From NCBI GenBank assembly GCA_963969345.1, contig OZ017767.1:868001-932000 (forward strand): a DNA stretch of 64,000 bases, in the 5' to 3' direction. Source of the stretch: Turbatrix aceti. Taxonomy: Eukaryota > Nematoda > Chromadorea > Rhabditida > Panagrolaimidae. Positions 1 through 11,427 of the stretch are shown piece by piece. The translations under genes and the position numbers were made by a program. The first letter of the stretch is position 1. Every line of letters starts with the position of its first letter. A model generated the notes under the pieces. That model was not told where the DNA came from and did no database searches. It worked only from the letters and a program-made list of their open reading frames with translations.

Positions 1-40
1 AAACTCCGAACCCATTCTAAACCCCTGTAATTTTTTTTAG

Positions 41-249
41 GAAAAATCCGAGACCCTAGACGCATGGAGCTCATTTTTATCCGTCATAATCCGAGAAATG
101 AAATTCGGCATCAGTGCAACGGCTGCAAAGACCAAAACGAGCAGTTCAAGCTAGTCCTAGTACAGTTAGGTACCTCCACTTACGTACATCGGACAAATCA
201 TGGAAGCTACGGGCGACACGACTTTTCAGTGCAGGCACAATTTTTATGA
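41..249 (+). CDS. Possible 3' exon of an unidentified gene entering from the left edge
   Basis: After a T-rich acceptor-like run ending TTTTTTTTAG at 40, an open frame starts with residues KIRDPRRMELIF and contains a CNGC pair followed by KDQNEQFKLVLVQL. It stays open to a stop ending at 249. A GT donor is also possible at 170. The composition looks more coding than the surrounding AT-rich DNA, but I recognise no family. The rest of the gene would lie outside the window. An antisense or chance reading is possible, so confidence is low. Confidence 0.28.
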
Positions 250-644
250 CCAAACTACGGGTTTTTTGGGAAAGCATGGTTGTCCCAACGCAAAAACATG
301 CCTTTAATTTTGTCTTGATGTGTATTTTTTTGAAATTGCAAATTGTATATTTTTAAATGTTGTCGTTATTTCCGGTTGATAATGTCTAATACATGTAATT
401 AGCAGGTTTTTTTTGAAACGACTCGATCAGTGTTCGAATTTTAAAACTTACCCAAAAAATTTATCAGGAATCAGATTTTAAGATTTTTTTCGCAAATGTC
501 GGTCTATTGACCCGACGGGTTAAAAATCCGTAACGTTGAAAAATGGTACCATTATTAATGATAATTTTTGCTGCGTTGTTAACCAGTTTAGCCTTCTTTT
601 ACCAGTTACTATGTATTTTTGATCAAAAAAAAGTTTACACTCAC
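250..644. other. Stretch without a recognisable gene
   Basis: AT-rich DNA with long T runs. I looked here for further exons of the amnionless-like gene on the minus strand and found no acceptor followed by an open, family-like frame. Confidence 0.5.
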
Positions 645-1203
645 CTCACCGGAGTAGTTTAGTTTGTTGACGTACATTGCAGCGTCGATGCCTGTCCGGG
701 ACGCTGTTGTGATCGGAAAAATTGCTTCGTCCTAAAACGCATTACTTCTTACCAGTTTTTTTATGCTTCACCAAAAAACTAACATCCTGACTTGGAACTT
801 GCTCGCAATTCAGTTTTGACCGATTGCTGGGCTTTTCTCCTTCAATCTCCCAATTTTGCCAGTCAAAAATGTTTGGCAGGTCGTTGATGGCGTCGAATGT
901 GGCGGTTATTGGGCCGTCAGGGCGCCGCTCGCACTGCCAGCCGCCCTTCTCTCCGATCACGGTGTCGCTGGCCAGAAAGATGACGCCGTCGTTGGGCAGC
1001 ATGACTTCCTCCGCGTCCAGGCCGTCGGAGATGAGCGTCACCACGATTTTGTCTTCGTCAAAGACCACCCTGTCCCCTGCGCAGGGTGGGGAGCCACCGA
1101 CCCAGTTGATGGATTTTGTCATGGCATCGTCGGGTTGCCAGATGAATCTTTTAGACGTAGAAATCGTCAGTAAAGAGAGAAAATAAAAAAATGATGCCCA
1201 CAT
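645..1203 (-). CDS. Amnionless-like protein, apparently short or partial
   Basis: Amnionless is a type I membrane protein that partners cubilin-type receptors for trafficking and endocytosis. The first exon (772..1203, start chosen at 1203) opens with a signal peptide (MWASFFYFLSLLTIS). It continues with features of the amnionless ectodomain: a Trp-rich start (FIWQPD), NWVGGSPPCAGDRVVF, then LPNDGVIFLAS, and later CEQVPSQDVSF. A 40-nt intron (732..771) is inferred because it joins SFL to DEAIFP, as in the family, instead of running into a stop. Exon 2 (about 645..731) encodes DEAIFPITTASRTG and ends at a GTGAG donor. No downstream exons for the C-terminal Cys-rich part, membrane segment or tail are visible before the window edge, so the gene either continues outside the window or is truncated. 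The family call rests on motif spacing, not a search. Confidence 0.6.
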
Positions 1204-1629
1204 AATTGAAGAGTTAAAAAAAATATTGACACCAGAGTTGTCACTTGATTGGTGCCACACGAGTCATAAATTTCCACAGTTTATACAAAAAGTGAAAAAC
1301 GATACTGTAAACAATGACGACAGTTGCACGTATCGATTTGTGTTTGTGGTGGATCAATTAAAACGGCCAGTTGCAATAACTCGTATTCTAGTTTTTTTTT
1401 AAATTCAACAAAATTTCAAATTACCTGAAAAAACAGCCAAAATGCAAAATTTTCAGATGTGGGAAAAGTTTCATGCAAATTGAGTATACAAATTTTTTCT
1501 CAATGTCACTTGATCTCCTTCAGTCCTTTCTTTCATTAGGTTTTTTTGCCTTCAGTCGAACCAAACCGTTCACTTTTTTGCTGTTTTATTCCGCAAAAAA
1601 TTGTGCACGGCTTTTTGCTTTCCCGCGTT
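1204..1629. promoter_or_regulatory. Shared divergent 5' region
   Basis: Intergenic DNA of 426 bp between the minus-strand amnionless-like start and the plus-strand small membrane protein start. It presumably holds both promoters. No specific element is recognised. Confidence 0.3.
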
Positions 1630-1993
1630 ATGGCTGACGCAAACGAACGACGCCGTTTTGGAACAGGCCACTGCGTGGCGGTTTTCCCTTCGGTGGCCTT
1701 CATGGTGATCGCCATTCTAGATATTTATTCCGCCTATCAATACCGTGTAAGTATTTTTTAAACTACTTTACAATTTAAAAAAAATATTTTTTTAGGGTAA
1801 TCGTGCGAACTCTTGCGAAGACAGAATAAATGTTGTCATTCGACCCATTCTGAAAGAAAGTGCGGTCCGCTCCAGCAAGGATCTGGTACGCCGTTTCACC
1901 AACGTCACCACTGAGAATGTACCCGCTGATTGCAACGGGAACACGCAGCAGCTCATCGAGACGAATCCGCTGTCGTTGCTTAGAGAATTCTGA
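1630..1993 (+). CDS. Small single-pass membrane protein, 104 aa, unknown function
   Basis: Two exons, 1630..1746 and 1796..1993, join in phase 0 across a 49-nt intron with GTAAGT donor and TTTTTTTAG acceptor. The protein starts MADANERRRF. It has one hydrophobic stretch at about residues 15 to 33 (CVAVFPSVAFMVIAILDIY), followed by a hydrophilic domain with three Cys residues (NSCEDRI, ADCNGN), and ends LLREF. Two in-frame ATGs lie upstream, but this one follows a plausible leader and directly precedes the basic segment, suggesting N-in/C-out topology. I do not recognise the family. The clean splice sites and exon composition support a real gene. Confidence 0.6.
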
Positions 1994-2188
1994 GCAAATA
2001 AGCAGCTTTTTTCATTCGAATGAACAGCTTTTTTCTCGTCTTCGCATCTCGTTCATCGTCATCTTTATTTCGTTCAACTTTGTCATAGTGCACAAACCAG
2101 GTGATAAGAGACAGGGATTTGTCATCAATGATGCGGGAAACGATTACAATATGTATAAATTATAAAATATACAGCCAGCTTGTCCGTT

Positions 2189-3610
2189 TTAATCGTCGTT
2201 GAATGGCTCCAGCGTGTGCCACTGGGCGACGGATCGCCGCGGCGTTGCGAGCATGTCGTTCCAGTGCTTGAGACCTGCCCCGTTGGCGCTGGGACCGATG
2301 ATGACCTGGCCAATGCGCTCGTTCGAACCCACGCGATCGTAGTCGCTGACGATGATGTGTAAGTGAACTCTCTAAACAGCAAAAATAATTTTATGTGAGA
2401 ATTGGCTCTAAAATTAGAAGTGTGCATACCTGCATTTTTTCTGGTGCGACATCGTAACTGAAGGATTCGTTGTAGTACGGATTCAGCGTTTTCATCTTGA
2501 TCGTCGTCTTTTTCTTTTCTAACCGTTTATTTTGTGCCATTAGGTAGATTTTTACGTAGGGATCTGGAATAAAAAACTTTGTTCATATCAGTTAAAAAAT
2601 GTGACAAAAACAATGTTCTGAAGCCAATTTTTTGTGCAGAATTTAAATTTTAACCAAAGCTAATACGACGCCATACAGTGTAACGCCACCCAAGTTTTTG
2701 ACACCACGTGAGTACACATAAACTATTGCACAACCGCGTTTTTTTAAATTTCCTATTGCAAATTGACAACAGTGAAACAAAATCCCACCTGAAAGTCCAA
2801 GAACATCCATTTTCTTGAGGTTTTTGCACTCCATGACCACGACTGTCAGCTTGTTTTTGTTCGGCACGTATCTGAGCGCAAGACAGACTTCACCGAGTCT
2901 GTTCTCCGGCGGCGATTCAATGTTCTGCGTTTTTTCGATAGTCGAAGCAAGGTCGATCTTGCCGAGAGGAACCGATATTTGGCCAATTTGATCGTGTTTG
3001 CCGAATCTGTCAAAGTCAAAGACGTTCAAAACAAGTGTCTGCGCGCTGATTTCGTTGAATGGTACCTGAAAAATATTTTTTATCAGAATGAAAAACACAA
3101 AAAAAAACATTTTTAAAAATTTTTTTGGTGAGAGTGCGGTGCTAAACTTGTGTTGTTTATTTAGCTTTACCGATCAGCTCATCAAAATTCTCTAAACGCT
3201 TGAAATTAATTTGCTGTTGACCACATCGAGTACAGTTTTATAAATTTCGTTGCAAAAAAACTCCCCTTCATTAAAAAAAACAAACCTTAAAAATAAACGA
3301 CTCATTGAACACCGGATTGAGCGACCTTCTCTGAACTTTCGTTTGAAATTTCTTTTTTTTCTCCGGCATGAGGTACAGCTTGACGTAGGGATCCGACGTT
3401 CCTCCGAGGTCCATGGCTGGCAGTTCTTCGGCACTCACGATGTAGACTGTCAACTGAAAGATTAGCGGTCACTAAGTCCAGTTTATTTATAAACCTTAAA
3501 CTTACGGCATTTTTGTCAAAATCATAATCCAGCTTGTAAGTCAAACGTCCCAAAAACTTTTTTTCCTTCTCATCTTCTTTGCCTTTCTTTCCAGCACCCG
3601 TTGACAACAT
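2189..3610 (-). CDS. Synaptotagmin (tandem C2 domains)
   Basis: Five exons (3506..3610, 3286..3453, 2789..3065, 2430..2563, 2189..2371) join in frame to 288 aa. C2A is at about residues 20 to 140 and includes [42 protein letters not shown] and [13 protein letters not shown]2B is at about 150 to 285 and includes the conserved KNLKKMDV, the Lys-rich [19 protein letters not shown] and the C-terminal [10 protein letters not shown] after the HW..ML..PRR..AQ motif. Several Ca2+-binding Asp residues are visible (for example [21 protein letters not shown]). Synaptotagmins are Ca2+ sensors for vesicle fusion. A usual N-terminal lumenal and membrane segment is missing: the first ATG found (3610) begins just before C2A. 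A tiny upstream exon at 6629..6656 (MSHATPRDN, phase 1) would splice in frame but is speculative. Confidence 0.9.
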
Positions 3611-6600
3611 TTTTTCCTCTGTGTTGTTGTTACCGTTTGTTTAAGCAAAGTTTTGTTTTTTAAGGACTGACAGCCTTAAACGGGAAAAGTGTAACAGTTT
3701 TTTGTTATGACAGCAAAAAGACACGCCATTCCACGAAAAAAAGCAGCACGGCGTAAAAAAAAAGGTATTAGGAAACAAAAAAGCGGCACTTTACTGAGTT
3801 ATAATTTCTTCTTGGGATTAGTCTGTGAATGGGATAAAGAAGGGGTAAAGAAGGCAATCTGACAAGAAATTATTTGTTAATCTTGAGTAACGGAAAAGTC
3901 ACAGTCAGTACAAATAATAAAAAAAGAAGCAGTCAATCTTCGTTGGCTACAATAATAATTACTTGATAAAAAGTTTTGATTAGCTTGTAAAATATTTATT
4001 TCGAACATGGGACTATAAAATCAAAAAAAACTTTATAAAGAATATTTTTGTGAAATTTAAAAGCGTTCAAAAAGACACGCTAACTCTCCATAAATTCTGT
4101 TAGAATCGTCGCATTCAGTTTTTTTGCTCCTGGTTCAATGAAAGTTTCAATTTAATTAAAAAAACTAATTACACACTCAAAAAAGGCATGGTTTTTTGTT
4201 TATTTATAGAGTCTTAGAAACCCTCACAAATACACATTGCCAGATGCAGTTTATTAAAATTGTTAACCGTCGCTTTTATGATCGGTCGGGATAACACGAT
4301 CATAAAAAAAAATTAGGACAATCATAACATTTAGTTTTTCACAAAAAAAATTGTTTTCGCTTTGAAAAAAACCGTTTTGAATAAATTTTGTCATTGTCTT
4401 CAATTTAGGAAATTTATTAATTTTCTAGTTAACGTTGTTTATCATATTCAATTCTAATGTTCTAAAACGCTTCAGTGATAAAAAAAATTGTTTCGCATAA
4501 TGGAAATTGACAACAGTGTTCCAGTTTCCGTGTTGTTAAAACGTCTGGCATTAACGCTCGGCCTAACAGCAGCTAACAACAGTCAACCAAAAACCAAAGT
4601 ATTACATATCACATGCAGAAAAAAATAAATTCGTAGAAACACGTGTCCAAATCTTTGATCGAACGGTTTTTCAGACATGGAATTCTAAGTACATATATAA
4701 ATGCAATTTAAAATTTCTATGTAGAACTCAAAAACTCGACAGGTGACAAAAGCAGAAAGACAAGCAGCTGGCCTCGTCATTCGTCAGAAAATGATGCCAA
4801 AAAACACAACACAAAAAGATTCCAAATAAGCTCTCAAACAATGGAATTTTTCATGGCATGGTTTTTGGCCGACTTGAACAAGCATATCTGAAAATACATA
4901 AAAAAAGCAACGCCCTTGCTTGGTCACGGGCACCGGCAGTATATGGAAAAGCGAGGAGCGTCCAAGTGGTAGCATGCCATGTCGCAACGCGTCGTGGCAT
5001 GGCGTGGTGCCTACGGCACTGAGACGAACCATCCAGTCCATGCAAGCAAATCGTTAAAGCGCAAAGAAAAAAAATAGAGGTCCTGAGCAGGCACGAGACA
5101 ACAACGCAGGCGGCAAATATTCAGTCTTATTTTTAGTCTTATTTCTAGGACAGGACAGGACAGGACAGGACAGGACAGGACACGAGACAGGAAGACATCA
5201 ACGTCAAGAGCCGCATCAACCGGCACTCATGTCAGCTCGGTTCTCTACTAACCCTGCCTGGAAGTGCTTGCCGTACACCACCACCCTCAGCAAGCGTGTG
5301 CACAAATGAGGGACCATATTTGGTCCCATCGTGTGGTATTATGCCTCCCTCGCCCGTCCAACCCACCCCCACCATCAGCGTCCATCCCTTTTTTTAGTTT
5401 CCTTCCGTCTTTTCTTTTTTTTCTAAAAAAAAAAATAAAAATAGCACAAGTGAATTTTTTTACTTACTATTATAATACTTTTCTACACATCTGTATTTTA
5501 CAAATCGCATTTTTTTTTCAATTCTAAAATAAAGTGCAAAAACAAAAAAATATAAAACTTAAAAACTACAGTAAGCCAATGCGTTAAAAATATAGTAGCA
5601 CATTTCGAAAGGCTTCGATTTTGAAAATGTTTTGCAAATGTCCATATCAAAGTTTCAAAAGCAGTTTTTTTAACAAATTTGGAATTAAAAAAACGATATT
5701 GATAACGAAATTGTAAATCTTTGTTTCACTTGTTTAAAAATATTCAACTACAGTGTTTAAAAAATGTATCAAATACATAACAAATAAAAATAATCTCCAT
5801 AAGAATATGACCGTTTTTTATTTTAAAAAATACGAGCAGCTTTTTTCTATCTGATACAAAAATTAATATCACAACGACGCTCAAAAAATAAGATGAGAGA
5901 AGGCAAAGAAACGCAATAATCATGTCACTCTTGTCAGCTAGCCCATAACGATTACAACCCTAGCCTGCTCTATCCTCAAGGGGAAGCAAAACGTGATGCT
6001 TAAAAAAGAAACCAGCAATATTTTGACTAATGTGAGCAGCAAAAAAAAGTTGATGCTTCAAAAGTTGCAAGAAAGATGTCGCAAAATTTGTCAAAAATAA
6101 ATTTCATAACAATAAAACGTTTTTTTAGTTGAAAAATTTGTGCATCAGCAAAAAAAATTTTTGACGCATTTTTTTCAAAAATTAAATTTTGTTGTTATAA
6201 TTTTTTTGTTTTTTACATTTGAGAATGATCCCAAAAAATCATAAAAATCCAGACCCAAAAAAATATTTCATAGCACAAAAAATATATAAACAGATCAAAG
6301 GTGCTTCACAGCTTTTACAAGACGTCCATGAGTCAGACAGCAGAACACGCAACAAGAATCCAATCCGTAAACAAGGCACATGCCCGGTTACGTGGAAAAC
6401 ACGCCCCCCCACGACCACGTACACTAACACGCACTATGGCTAGCCTGGACGGCTTGCGTGTTGCGCGGCTGGCAGACGCCCTAGAGAAGCTCTGCAGTGT
6501 GCACTTTGCGTGGCACGATGATGCCGCCTACAGGAGATGTATGTAATATCAAATATTATTTGGATGTACAGGGGGGCAACCGGGTGTGTAACGTAACCAA

Positions 6601-9169
6601 AGACGAAAAATACATACTAAAAGCTCACCGTTGTCGCGTGGCGTAGCGTGCGACATGTACACCTCCCCCTGCTCCTTCTTTGTTCGTGAGAATTATTCAT
6701 ACTTTTGCTTGCTTTATGAATATTGAAAAAAAACATGAATTCAGCAGGCAAAATTGGATTGGCAACATTAAAAAATTTTTATTTTGCAAAACTTCAGTTA
6801 CCCCAATATTTTTTTGACACAAATGATTATCGAATGCGCATTCCTTAATTCTTATGTAATTCCTATTTTTTTGTAATAATAAACCAGTTTTTGTTTCAAA
6901 AAAATATTATTCCATACAATATTCATCAAACTTTTAAAAAATCACCTGCTAAACACCTGTTAAAAAATGTGTTTTCTTAACGACCATAAACTTTACAAAT
7001 TCGCTGTGAATTCAGGTGAAATTCATTCAGCATTAACACAAAACAAACTGCATTTTTAAACGTTAGGCACGTTCGAAAATTTTCGGCATGGTTACAGTTG
7101 AGCAATCAGTTAAAAAATCAGTCAGATAAGGCGGGCCATGCAGCATATTGATTTAGGCATGTTGTAATACGGCAAACATTTTAAAACAAAAATGTTCAAA
7201 TTTGGTTGGATTTTTTAACCAAAAACGTGTTTTCTGCCGTTCGAAGATACTTCAGTTAAAAAACACTCCCTGAAACCTAAAAAACTAAAAATTAAAGATT
7301 TGAATTCAGTGAAAACAACCTCTCACAGACGATGCAATTTGGCTTCAAAGAAGAAGCATTCTTGTCCTTTTCTTGGTAGATAAGAAAAAGAGTGCTGATG
7401 ATGATAGCAAGCGCTAGAAGCCTCGGGGCTTTTGTCTGCTTGGCGTCCCATCATTTCGGAATTATTGGAGAGAATTACGACGCACCAGAAAAAAAACTAG
7501 CTAAAAAGGCACAGTTTTTTCACTCATTGTTGTTAATTTAACATTCTGACGCTCTCGTGGAACATGGAATTACAATTATCGCACCACAACATAACAGACA
7601 TGACAAAAGCTTGCCATGCGTATCTCTTCCACCCAGCTTGCCGGCCGGAGCGGAACAAATGATGTACACACATTTTTTAGAACCGCCAAAAAACTGCCAT
7701 TCTTCAGAAAAAAATTAAATTAGATACATTTTGGCATGATTTTGCTTCATTTTCAGCAGTTGTTTGACAACTCGTTGTGGGTCATGTTTTTACAGAAAGA
7801 TACGATAAATAATTAATTAATGAGGAACAAAATGATCATTAATGCAATCATAAAAGTGAGACTGGCAGGCGAGACCTCCCGGCTGGGTGCGTGCATGAGC
7901 CCGTGATGAATGATGATTAATGTTGGACGTTAAATGACTACCACAAGAGCAGTTATAAGATACAAATGGATAATTGAGAACGTTATTCTGAATTCCGAAT
8001 GTTAACAAAATCTGAAAAAGTACTTCAAAAGTTTTTGTGATTAAAAATTGATCACATTTGTAAAAAGTCAAAAATTGAGTTTTTTTAGTTTTTTTTTAAA
8101 CCCCAGTGATAAAAACGTTGTCATTTTCCCAAAAAATTCACGTTTGAAACAATAGTAAAACTCTTTTTTTCCTGTTGGTAACGTCAGTTTTATGGGAATT
8201 TTCTAAAAAATCACACAAACAGTACCATCCACCTTCGATTCATTAATGTGCATCACAGAAAAAAATCGAGGGCTTGCAGACATAAATACATGACAAAAAA
8301 AATCAATGTATTTTGCGAATGTTTTTTTTTTTGAAACTAAAAATTTTATTCTATTTCCGATCAGTTGATATTTAATTCCAAACAACTGATAACAAGGTTT
8401 ATAATTTTTTTATGAACTACTGGCGGCTGAGATTTTTAAAGGGGAACGTTTATTATATTTTCTACAGTTTACAGTGAAAGCGTTCGTTTTTTACGCACTT
8501 TTAAGTTTTTGCCTAAAATTTACCCCTCCCCGTATTTTTTGTACCGACAAAATATTTCTTTTACAAAAATTTACAAAAATAAGACATTTACAGAATATGG
8601 TTTCTCAGTTTTTTACATTAGAATTGCTAACTTTCGTTTTTACAAAAAACAAAATTCAAAAAAACTTTCTTACAAGTTACTAAGCGCAAAGTCATGGTGA
8701 CAAGCCGATTCCATGACTTTCCGCCGTCTGTGCGGCGCTCTCTATGAATAAACAGCGATAAATAAAGATAGATGCGCGTGAAAAAGGGGCGCGACGTGAC
8801 TGCTAGGGCACGGCATACTCATTCCTCGCAGTGTACATAGCAACGACTTCGACGGGCTCAGGCAACAAATTAGTTATCAGTTACACCCCCTCCCCATACC
8901 ACTCCACCCTCAAAAAAAATAAACACGCAGAAAAAAACTGATTGTAAATATGTGACTAGTATTAGTTCGTTAGTTGTGGCCAAACTTGACAAATGATTGC
9001 AGTGACACAATTTTTCGAGAGTCTGAAACACTGAATTAAAAATTGGACGAAGCTCGCAGTTTTTTTTTTTAAATTTTATTTATTTACAGCCTCGGACAGA
9101 CAAATATTTACATAAATATTTTTGCGAATAAATTCAACAGTCAGTGTTGTAAGTATTGCACAATGCAGT
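3611..9169. other. Long gene-poor region upstream of the synaptotagmin
   Basis: About 5.5 kb of AT-rich DNA with poly-A/T runs and a few GC-richer islands (about 4900 to 5100, 5225 to 5400, 6320 to 6660, 8690 to 8830). Open frames here are short and lack coding character. It may be a long first intron or 5' region of the synaptotagmin gene. The region 6300 to 6660 has the best coding-like composition on both strands, but no family is recognisable. Confidence 0.4.
5147..5183. repeat. (GGACA)n simple repeat
   Basis: About seven uninterrupted copies of GGACA, followed by a degenerate CACGAGACAGG. A similar CACGAGACA word lies about 55 bp upstream. Confidence 0.9.
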
Positions 9170-10242
9170 TTAAGAGCCACTCTGCGAGCAGATTTATTTC
9201 CGACTACACAGGTATTTTACACCTTCCGATGTTTTGTGCCAAAGTTGTAGGCACCTATAGGGAGGTTCCAAATTTCCATACCAAAATTTTTTTAGATGCC
9301 GGATTCTGGAGTTTCGGCTTCTGCAATTTTTGACGTCAAATTTTCAAACTGTTTCAAAAATTCTGATTTTTGGTATACATGGGGATCTTGGCACGAGAAA
9401 TCGACTGGTGTATTTAGTTTTCTCAAAAAACATCTGACTTTTTTGAAAAAATGTGATTTCTGGTTTTTCCGCCCGTTTTTGTCCGTTGCTTGGCTCCAGC
9501 ATCCGTATATTACCCGGCGAAGTGGTTTTCGCAGGCTAATCTTGTAGCTTGGTTTCTGCTCTATCGGGAAAAGTGAAAGAAAAAATATATTAGCTCCATC
9601 AATTTTCGTTTCGAATTTTTTTATGACGCCAACTCGATCTAAAATGATTGAAAAAGCGCACAGATCTTCCCCGCTTTGTGTGCGCGCAACGTGCGAGCGC
9701 GCGCCGTGCTGCAGCGCATGCGTTTCGCACGCGTAATCTCTCTTTTTTCGCTTGTTTTTGATCGAGTTGGCGCTATAAAAAAATTCAAAACAAAAATTGA
9801 TGGAGCTAACATATTTTTTCTTTCACTTTGCCCGATAGAGCAGAAACCAAGCTACAAGATTAGCCTGCGAAAACCACTTCGCCGGGTAATATACGGATGC
9901 TGGAGCCAAGCAACGGACAAAAACGGGCGGAAAAACCAGAAATCACATTTTTTCAAAAAAGTCAGATGTTTTTTGAGAAAACTAAATACACCAGTCGATT
10001 TCTCGTGCCAAGATACCCCTGTATGCCAAAAATCAGAATTTTTGAAGCATTTTGAAAATTTGACGTCGGAAGCTTCCAGAAGCCGTAGCTCCAGAATCCG
10101 GCTTCTAAAAAAATTTTGATATGGGTATTTGGACCCTCCCCATAGATGCCTACAATTATGGCACAAAACATCGGAAGGTGTAAAATGCCTGTGTCGGACG
10201 CTTCACCTTACTAATAAAAAAGCTCACAGAGTGGGTCTTAAA
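9170..10242. repeat. Foldback element FB1 with arms of about 430 to 500 bp
   Basis: Two long arms (about 9170..9645 and 9760..10242) are near-perfect reverse complements around a spacer of about 110 bp with a GC-rich centre (GTGCGCGCAACGTGCGAGCG). The outer ends share the TTAAGA.CCACTCTG word, then CACAGG.ATTTTACACC. A diverged second copy lies at 57996..58970. The arms contain open frames, but these mirror each other and carry no recognisable protein. I could not identify a target-site duplication. The structure fits a foldback-type or long-TIR non-autonomous transposon. Confidence 0.85.
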
Positions 10243-10749
10243 AACATAATTTTCCCTGAAAAACTTTTTTCAAATTTTTAAAGCAGTATTTCAAAGAAAA
10301 CTATTTAGTTTTATGCGTTCACGCTAGTTTTTTAACTATTTATTTATTTGCAGCCCCCGTCATAAAATTTACGGCCAAATGGGGTGAATTTTTAAATTGC
10401 TCAATAAAAGTCCGGTACGGAAGGAATTAATCAGCAAGTTTCGATAGTTTTCCATATATACTTTTTTCTTTTTTTTTAAATTTTACTAATCATAGTTAAA
10501 ATTAAACAAAATTATGAATATAATTAAAATTAAATTCATCACTGAATCACCATACACAATGTCAGTTTCAAATTTTTCGCCAAAAATTCGAGGAAAATTC
10601 TTATTTTGCTATCACTTGTTTGCCCCCCCCCAAAAAAATCACCTGTTTGCGACGCAGCCTACCTTACCCCACCCCCCGCACCGACAATCTGCAGTCAAAT
10701 TCATTCAAAAAAGTTCAAATTTATTTTACGAATTCACTAAAAACCAATC
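10243..10749. other. Intergenic DNA without a recognisable gene
   Basis: AT-rich sequence with a C-rich patch near 10620 to 10690. I see no gene here. It is downstream of the transthyretin-like gene. Confidence 0.4.
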
Positions 10750-11163
10750 CTAATTATCTATTTTGACTTCATACAGTCTCATGTCACCGCACGGATTGAA
10801 GATCGTAAAGTACGGCTCGCAGGTCCCAGCGAATCCGTCGTTGCAGAGAAACACGACGTAGAGCGAGCCCCTGGCCGAGTTTTTCCTGTCGATGAGAAAC
10901 ACGTACCGGCCTATAAAATCGTCGAACACTGGGTCAGCCTCGTAGACCTCGGCGTAGGCATTTGGATTCAATATGACGCCCCTCGGACACTCCAGAACGA
11001 CCTTCAGCGTGGTGATGACACCCCCGTAGGTATCAACATGAGCGACCGTGTAGTTGAGAACGTTGGGCTCTGCGAAGGGAAGCGACGGCGTCGGAGCACC
11101 TGTCGAGAGCTGGATAATGATCGATAGTAGAAAACACACCAGCATAACGCTTCGCGTGACCAA
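10750..11163 (-). CDS. Secreted transthyretin-like family protein, 137 aa
   Basis: Single-exon frame. An N-terminal signal peptide (MVTRSVMLVCFLLSIIIQLS, cleavage near TGAPTP) precedes a domain of about 110 residues with LECPRG, an acidic strand (EVYEADPVFDD), LCNDGFAGTCEPYF and NPCGD. The order Cys, acidic strand, E/DPY, then hydrophobics and CGD/CDD resembles nematode transthyretin-like proteins. These are secreted beta-sandwich proteins; some bind phosphatidylserine or act as extracellular signals. The protein at 44919..45356 shares the same plan (CP, C.D, CEPY, PCGD) and is clearly a paralogue. The sequence is divergent from typical members, so the family name is an inference. It sits 264 bp downstream of PRMT5 on the same strand. 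Confidence 0.6.
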   Translation of the reverse strand: MVTRSVMLVCFLLSIIIQLSTGAPTPSLPFAEPNVLNYTVAHVDTYGGVITTLKVVLECPRGVILNPNAYAEVYEADPVFDDFIGRYVFLIDRKNSARGSLYVVFLCNDGFAGTCEPYFTIFNPCGDMRLYEVKIDN

Positions 11164-11427
11164 GAAATTTTTGTCGACAAGAATGAATGGAATGCATTCG
11201 TTTCGGAAAGAAAAAAGTTATTTCGAAGCAAATAAAATGAATTTTTTTTCAAAATGCAAATTTATTTGATGCAATACAACAAAGTTTCATTCGGAGACGC
11301 TTATCATGATTTTGGGAACCAGTTCGTTGCCGCCAAACGATCCCAAAAAATCACAAATTTTGTTTTTAGGCCATTTTCGTCACAAAACCCCCCAAAAAAC
11401 GACAAACAAAATCCATCGTAAAAAAAT

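Noticed and set aside
1..40. A 14-base GTAATTTTTTTTAG considered as an intron
   Set aside because: Far shorter than any workable intron; it is more likely the end of a longer one starting outside the window.
6219..6640. GC-richer segment with open frames on both strands (MASLDGLRVARLADALEKL on plus)
   Set aside because: No acceptor or donor pair gives a supported gene and no family is recognisable; noted only as a possible upstream exon area.
9296..10166. Paired open frames of about 80 to 147 codons on both strands
   Set aside because: They mirror each other because the region is an inverted repeat, and they contain no family motif or signal peptide.
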